64,000 nucleotides of DNA, taken from Variovorax paradoxus NBRC 15149 (GTDB taxonomy: Bacteria > Pseudomonadota > Gammaproteobacteria > Burkholderiales > Burkholderiaceae_C). Shown here piece by piece: positions 60,422-64,000 of this stretch. A program made the position numbers and the translations under genes. The notes beneath the pieces were generated by a model, which saw only the letters and a list, made by a program, of their open reading frames with translations, was not told where the DNA came from and did no database searches. The DNA lies in NCBI RefSeq assembly GCF_001591365.1, contig NZ_BCUT01000001.1, forward strand, positions 1,798,001 through 1,862,000. The letters are read 5' to 3'. Position 1 is the first letter of the stretch. The number at the start of each line of letters is the position of its first letter.

Positions 60422-61756
60422 TCAGGCGGCAAGCTGCTGCCACAGCGCACGAAGACGGGTACCGGCGGGCGCATCCAGCACGCCGTCGCAGAAGCGCGCG
60501 GCCTGCGGGGCCGGCACGCTGTGCGCGGCGTAGTGCGCGAACTTGGCGGCGAGCGCCGCGCGGTCGAGCGGATGGGCGGCATCGCCCGCGATGGTGCCGA
60601 CGGTCTGCGCGAGCGTGCCGCCCGCGTGCGACACCTGGAGCGTGGCGCCGCGCTGCTTGCGCGCCGTGAGGCCGGCATCGGTTTCGAGCACGACCAGGGC
60701 TTCGAGCCGCCGCAGCTCGGCATCGTCGAAGCGCGGCGCGGCATAGGCCGAGGGATCGACATCGCCGAAGCGCAGCATCGCCGCGACGCCGAAGGAGAGG
60801 CTGAACTGCGCCTGGATCGGCGTGCGCGGCGCGCGGTTGCCGCAGTAGACGATGGCCTCTTCGTATATCTTGAGCACGATGCCCTGGATGCCGGTGGTGT
60901 CCTGGGCCAGCTGCTCGCGGATGCGGCACGCGGCGGTCGCGCCGTAGTGCACGTGGCGCACGGCCGCGAAGGGCTTGAGGTAGGCATCGCGCAGCAGCAG
61001 GGTCGCCGCATCGGGCAGCGGCTGCGCGGTGGCGGCCGAATGCGCGTGCGCGTAGTGAGCCAGCGCACCGTCCGGCGCATCGATGCCCGCCGCGCTGGCA
61101 AAGGCCGCCTGCAGCCCCAGCGATGCGCTGTGGCCGAGGTAGGTATTGCGCGCGGTGCGGCCCTGCTGCACCGGCAGGTAGAGGCTGGTCGCGAGCTGGC
61201 AGGCCGCGATGTCGATGGCCTGCACGATGCCCGCCAGCGGCAGCGCGAGCAGGCGCGCCACGCCGGCCGCCACGCCCAGCGCGGGCCAGTTCGCATCGAC
61301 ATGCATGCCCGGCCGGATGCGCAGCCAGGCGCCGCAGCGCGCGCCGACCTCATAGCCGAGCACGAAGGCATCGATGAACTCGCCAAGGCTGGCGCCGCGC
61401 CGCAGTGCGAGCGGCAGCAGCGCCGCCACCAGCGGCACGCCGGGCCGGCCGTGCGCGAGAGCATGGCCTTCGCAGGCCTCGTCCCAGGTCGCGGCCATGG
61501 CCAGCACCTGCGCGGCGGCCTGCACCGCCATCGGCGGGCCGCCGGGAAAAGAAAAGTCGCCGGGTTCGCAGGCTGCGAGCGCGGCTTCGAGGCGCTGCAC
61601 CTCGCTCGCATGCCGGCCCGCGAGCGCGCAGCAGACGGTATCGGCCAGCAGGCGCCGCGCCTGCGATGCGGCCTCGGCGGTGGCCGGCTGCGCCGCGTGC
61701 AGCGCCACCGTGGCTTGCAGCACGGCGCGTTGCGGATCGTGTTCAGCGCCCTGCAT
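60422..61756 (-). CDS. MmgE/PrpD family protein
   Basis: 444 residues, of the family containing 2-methylcitrate dehydratase, cis-aconitate decarboxylase and iminodisuccinate epimerase. Recognisable parts: ARRLLADTVCCALAGRHA near residue 35, GHALAHGRPGVPLVAALLPL with a conserved His-Gly segment, FVLGYEVGARCGAWLRI, and WPALGVAAGVARLLALPL. It overlaps the LeuD-like gene by 14 nt. Dehydration, decarboxylation or isomerisation of a polycarboxylate is expected. The presence of both this and an aconitase pair suggests two successive (de)hydration-type steps. Confidence 0.85.
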   Translation of the reverse strand: MQGAEHDPQRAVLQATVALHAAQPATAEAASQARRLLADTVCCALAGRHASEVQRLEAALAACEPGDFSFPGGPPMAVQAAAQVLAMAATWDEACEGHALAHGRPGVPLVAALLPLALRRGASLGEFIDAFVLGYEVGARCGAWLRIRPGMHVDANWPALGVAAGVARLLALPLAGIVQAIDIAACQLATSLYLPVQQGRTARNTYLGHSASLGLQAAFASAAGIDAPDGALAHYAHAHSAATAQPLPDAATLLLRDAYLKPFAAVRHVHYGATAACRIREQLAQDTTGIQGIVLKIYEEAIVYCGNRAPRTPIQAQFSLSFGVAAMLRFGDVDPSAYAAPRFDDAELRRLEALVVLETDAGLTARKQRGATLQVSHAGGTLAQTVGTIAGDAAHPLDRAALAAKFAHYAAHSVPAPQAARFCDGVLDAPAGTRLRALWQQLAA

Positions 61757-62258
61757 CGGCTTCTTTCTTGGCGGCGATGCGCCGGCGCAGCAGCTGCAGC
61801 AGGCCGCCGGCATCGACCATGTCCATCAGGAAGCCTGGCACGGGCTCGCAGGCAAGCGTGCGCGCATCAGCGGTGCGCACGGCGGGCGTGCGGGTGTCGA
61901 GCACGATGCGTTCGCCGTCCTGCAGCGACTCGGCTTCGGCGCAGGTCAGGAGCAGCAGGCCCACGTTGAAGGCATTGCGGAAATACAGGCCGCTGTACGA
62001 AGGCGCGATCACCGCGGCCACGCCCAGCTGCACGAGCACGGCCGCGGCCTGCTCACGCGACGAGCCGATGCCGAAGTTCGGCCCGGCCACGATCACGTCG
62101 CCGGGGCGCACGCCGCGCGCGAAATCGGGGCGGACGGCTTCGAGGCAATGCTTTGCGATCACGTCGATGCCGTGCTTCATCGCATGGCCGGGCGCGAGCG
62201 CATCGGTGTCGATGTCGGCGCCCAGGCGCCACACCCGGTGCAGGGTTTCCGCAGTCAT
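61743..62258 (-). CDS. Aconitase-superfamily small (swivel) subunit, LeuD/DmdB-like
   Basis: 171 residues. The swivel domain carries ADIDTDALAPGHAMK and the key loop GPNFGIGSSREQAAAVL near residue 60. LeuD proteins have SSREH; here it is SSREQ, as in dimethylmaleate hydratase and archaeal homoaconitase-type subunits, so a role in leucine synthesis is unlikely. Pairs with the large subunit encoded upstream (ATGA overlap). Confidence 0.88.
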   Translation of the reverse strand: MTAETLHRVWRLGADIDTDALAPGHAMKHGIDVIAKHCLEAVRPDFARGVRPGDVIVAGPNFGIGSSREQAAAVLVQLGVAAVIAPSYSGLYFRNAFNVGLLLLTCAEAESLQDGERIVLDTRTPAVRTADARTLACEPVPGFLMDMVDAGGLLQLLRRRIAAKKEADAGR

Positions 62259-63544
62259 GCGAGCACCTCGCGCGGGTCGGTCACGCAGCCGCGCAGTGCG
62301 GCCGCCGCCACCGTGTAGGGCGAGCCCAGGTACACCTGCGCGGTCGGCGAGCCCATGCGGCCCTTGAAGTTGCGTGCCGTGGTCGAGATCACCGTGATGC
62401 CGTCGCCCATCGGATCGCCGTAGCCCGAGCAGGCGCCGCAGGCGGTCGGGAAGAGTTCGGCGCCGGCGTCCATCAGCACCTGCAGCACGCCCTCTTCGCG
62501 CGCCTGCTCCTGGTCGTGCAGGCTGGCCGGCGCCACGATCAGGCGGATGCCCGCCGCCACCTTGTGGCCGCGCAGCACCTGGGCCGCGGCGCGCAGGTCG
62601 TCGAGCTTGGCGCCGGTGCAGGCGCCGATGTAGGCCACGTCGACATGCGTGCCCAGGTAGCGGCTCACGCCGTGCGCGTTGGCCGGGCTGTGCGGCGCGG
62701 CGACGTAGGGCTCGAGCGCGGCGGCATCGAAGCGGTGGTGCGTGAGCGCGGCGCCTTCGTCGGTGAACCACGGCGCCATGTCGACCGGCGGGGCACCGGC
62801 TTGTGCGAGGAATGCGGCGGTGGTGGCATCGGGCGCGATCAGGCCGGCCTGCGCGCCCAGCTCGGCGCTCATGTTGGAGAGCGTCATGCGCTCCTGCATC
62901 GACAGCGCGGCGACGGCCGGGCCCGCGAACTCCACCGCCTGGTAGCGCCCGCCGTTCATGCCGAAGCGGCCGATCATGTGCAGCATCATGTCCTTGGCGG
63001 TCACGCCGGCGGGCAGCGCGCCGTCCCACCACATGCGGATGGTCTCCGGCACGCGCAGCCAGATCTCGCCGGTGACCATCACGCCCAGCATCTCGGTGCT
63101 GCCGATGCCGAACATGTAGGCGCCGAATGCGCCGCCCGTGGGCGAATGAGAATCGCCGCCCACGCACAGCATGCCGGGGCGGATGTGGCCGTGCTGCGGC
63201 ACCACCACGTGGCAGATGCCCTGGCTGTCGTACACGTGCGGCAGCTGCTGGTCGCGCGCCCAGTCGCGCGCAATGCGCACGATGCGGCGCGAATCGTCGT
63301 CGCGCTCGGGCACGTAGTGGTCCATCACGAGCACCACGCGCGAGCGGTCCCAGATCTGCGCGCCGAGCTCCTCGAGCATCGGCTGCAGCCGGCGCGGACC
63401 GGAGGAGTCGTGGAACATGGCCATGTCGACGCCGCAGGTCACGATCTCGCCCACCGCCACCTGCGCGCGGCCGCTGGCGCGCGCGATGAGCTTCTGCGCC
63501 AGCGTCTGTTGGGCCGGCGCGCGGTCTGGAGCGTTGGAGGTCAT
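62255..63544 (-). CDS. Aconitase-superfamily large subunit, LeuC/DmdA-like
   Basis: 429-residue 4Fe-4S hydro-lyase subunit. Iron-sulfur cysteines are in YIGACTGAKLDDLRAAA and TACGACSGYGDPMGDG (CxxC). Other motifs: SGRAQVAVGEIVTCGVDMAM at the start, VMDHYVPERDDDS, CVGGDSHSPTGGAFGAYMFG. The GACTGAKL variant instead of GSCTN and the length of about 430 place it with homoaconitase or dimethylmaleate hydratase large subunits rather than biosynthetic LeuC (about 470). It would hydrate a maleate-type substrate or isomerise a hydroxyacid. ATG 63544 overlaps the upstream Bug stop. Confidence 0.9.
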   Translation of the reverse strand: MTSNAPDRAPAQQTLAQKLIARASGRAQVAVGEIVTCGVDMAMFHDSSGPRRLQPMLEELGAQIWDRSRVVLVMDHYVPERDDDSRRIVRIARDWARDQQLPHVYDSQGICHVVVPQHGHIRPGMLCVGGDSHSPTGGAFGAYMFGIGSTEMLGVMVTGEIWLRVPETIRMWWDGALPAGVTAKDMMLHMIGRFGMNGGRYQAVEFAGPAVAALSMQERMTLSNMSAELGAQAGLIAPDATTAAFLAQAGAPPVDMAPWFTDEGAALTHHRFDAAALEPYVAAPHSPANAHGVSRYLGTHVDVAYIGACTGAKLDDLRAAAQVLRGHKVAAGIRLIVAPASLHDQEQAREEGVLQVLMDAGAELFPTACGACSGYGDPMGDGITVISTTARNFKGRMGSPTAQVYLGSPYTVAAAALRGCVTDPREVLA

Positions 63545-64000
63545 TCCGGCTTGGCTCCCGAGAACTTGACGACCTTGGCCCAGCGCGTGATCTCGCTCTG
63601 CACGAAGGCGGAGAACTGTTCGGACGAGTTGCCCACCGGTATCGCGCCCTCGGTTTCGAGCCGCTGGCGCATGTCGGCCTGCTGCAGTGCATGGCGTGCG
63701 GCATCGCCGACCTGCTTCACGCGCTCCGCCGGCATGCGGGCCGGGCCGAAGAGGCCGAACCATGCGCTCGACTCGTAGCCCGGCAGCGCCTCGGCAATGG
63801 CGGGCACGTCGGGAAAGGCCGGCAACCGCCTGGCCGTGGTCACGCCCAGCGCCCTGAGCTTGCCGGCCTGGATGTGCGCCTTGACGTTGCCCACGGCCGC
63901 GAACATCAGCTGCACCTGGCCGGCGAGCACGTCCTGCACGGCGGGCGAGGTGCCCTTGTAGGGGATGTTCACGATGTCGACGCCCGACTGCATCTTGAAG
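63541..64000 (-). CDS. Bug/TctC-family substrate-binding protein (partial, C-terminal part)
   Basis: Only the last 152 residues are in the window; the gene continues beyond the right edge. The fragment starts near IVNIPYKGTSPAVQDVLAGQ, a conserved Bug segment (YKGTSPAVQDVLAG...), and ends EITRWAKVVKFSGAKPE, the usual Bug C-terminus. It is coupled to the LeuC-like gene (ATGA), so it is the first visible gene of the leftward operon, and the promoter lies outside the window. Confidence 0.88.
   Translation of the reverse strand, partial: FKMQSGVDIVNIPYKGTSPAVQDVLAGQVQLMFAAVGNVKAHIQAGKLRALGVTTARRLPAFPDVPAIAEALPGYESSAWFGLFGPARMPAERVKQVGDAARHALQQADMRQRLETEGAIPVGNSSEQFSAFVQSEITRWAKVVKFSGAKPE

Noticed and set aside
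62255-63544. leuCD of leucine biosynthesis
   Set aside because: The GACTGAKL and SSREQ variants, the shorter large subunit and the catabolic neighbours do not fit biosynthetic isopropylmalate isomerase.

Overview
High-GC betaproteobacterial chromosome, most like Variovorax or a close relative in the Comamonadaceae. This rests on four abundant Burkholderiales-type traits: several Bug/TctC periplasmic binding proteins, duplicated fatty-acid and dicarboxylate beta-oxidation operons, many solute-uptake systems, and compact operons whose stop and start codons overlap as ATGA. No tRNA, rRNA, phage, IS transposase or CRISPR array was seen. Almost all of the window is coding.

Layout. 1-1135: end of a NYN-domain gene and pyrC. 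1231-8401: dipeptide/oligopeptide-type ABC transporter (binding protein, two permeases, two ATPases) followed by an amidase. 8478-10349: TfoX-like protein, ureidoglycolate lyase and a LysR regulator. 10504-22429: pimeloyl-CoA-type (pim-like) dicarboxylate/fatty acid degradation operon with a CoA-transferase, a CoA ligase and two Bug proteins. 22544-26824: TRAP transporter and nucleoside hydrolase. 26888-32923: gltLKJI glutamate/aspartate ABC transporter, aspartase and a LysR regulator. 32985-39123: amidase, 2-hydroxyacid dehydrogenase, Atm1-type ABC exporter, YciA thioesterase and a branched-chain amino acid-type binding protein. 39172-50884: long leftward beta-oxidation operon headed by a TetR regulator. 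51017-52790: SDR and divergent LysR. 52803-64000: tightly overlapped leftward catabolic operon (Bug, LeuC-like, LeuD-like, MmgE/PrpD, Bug, HyuB, HyuA, isochorismatase-like, flavoprotein, isocitrate lyase-like).

Non-coding structure is the most unusual part. A 260-bp element with 12-bp terminal inverted repeats and two internal hairpins occurs three times (4805-5064, 24471-24730, 40642-40900). Each copy fills a gap between same-strand genes and has the same orientation relative to transcription. A second family, a 37-bp REP-like palindrome, occurs five times: as an inverted pair between convergent genes, in frame inside the Atm1-type exporter, and bracketing a small DUF559 nuclease-like gene placed between the two beta-oxidation genes fadN and thiolase. 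The aspartase leader carries a promoter-like palindrome, a hairpin and an intrinsic terminator just before the ribosome binding site, which suggests attenuation.

The last operon reads as a pathway: Bug-mediated uptake, ATP-dependent opening of a cyclic amide by HyuAB, hydration by a LeuCD-type aconitase pair, and C-C cleavage of the resulting substituted malate by the isocitrate lyase-like enzyme. The substrate is not known from the sequence.
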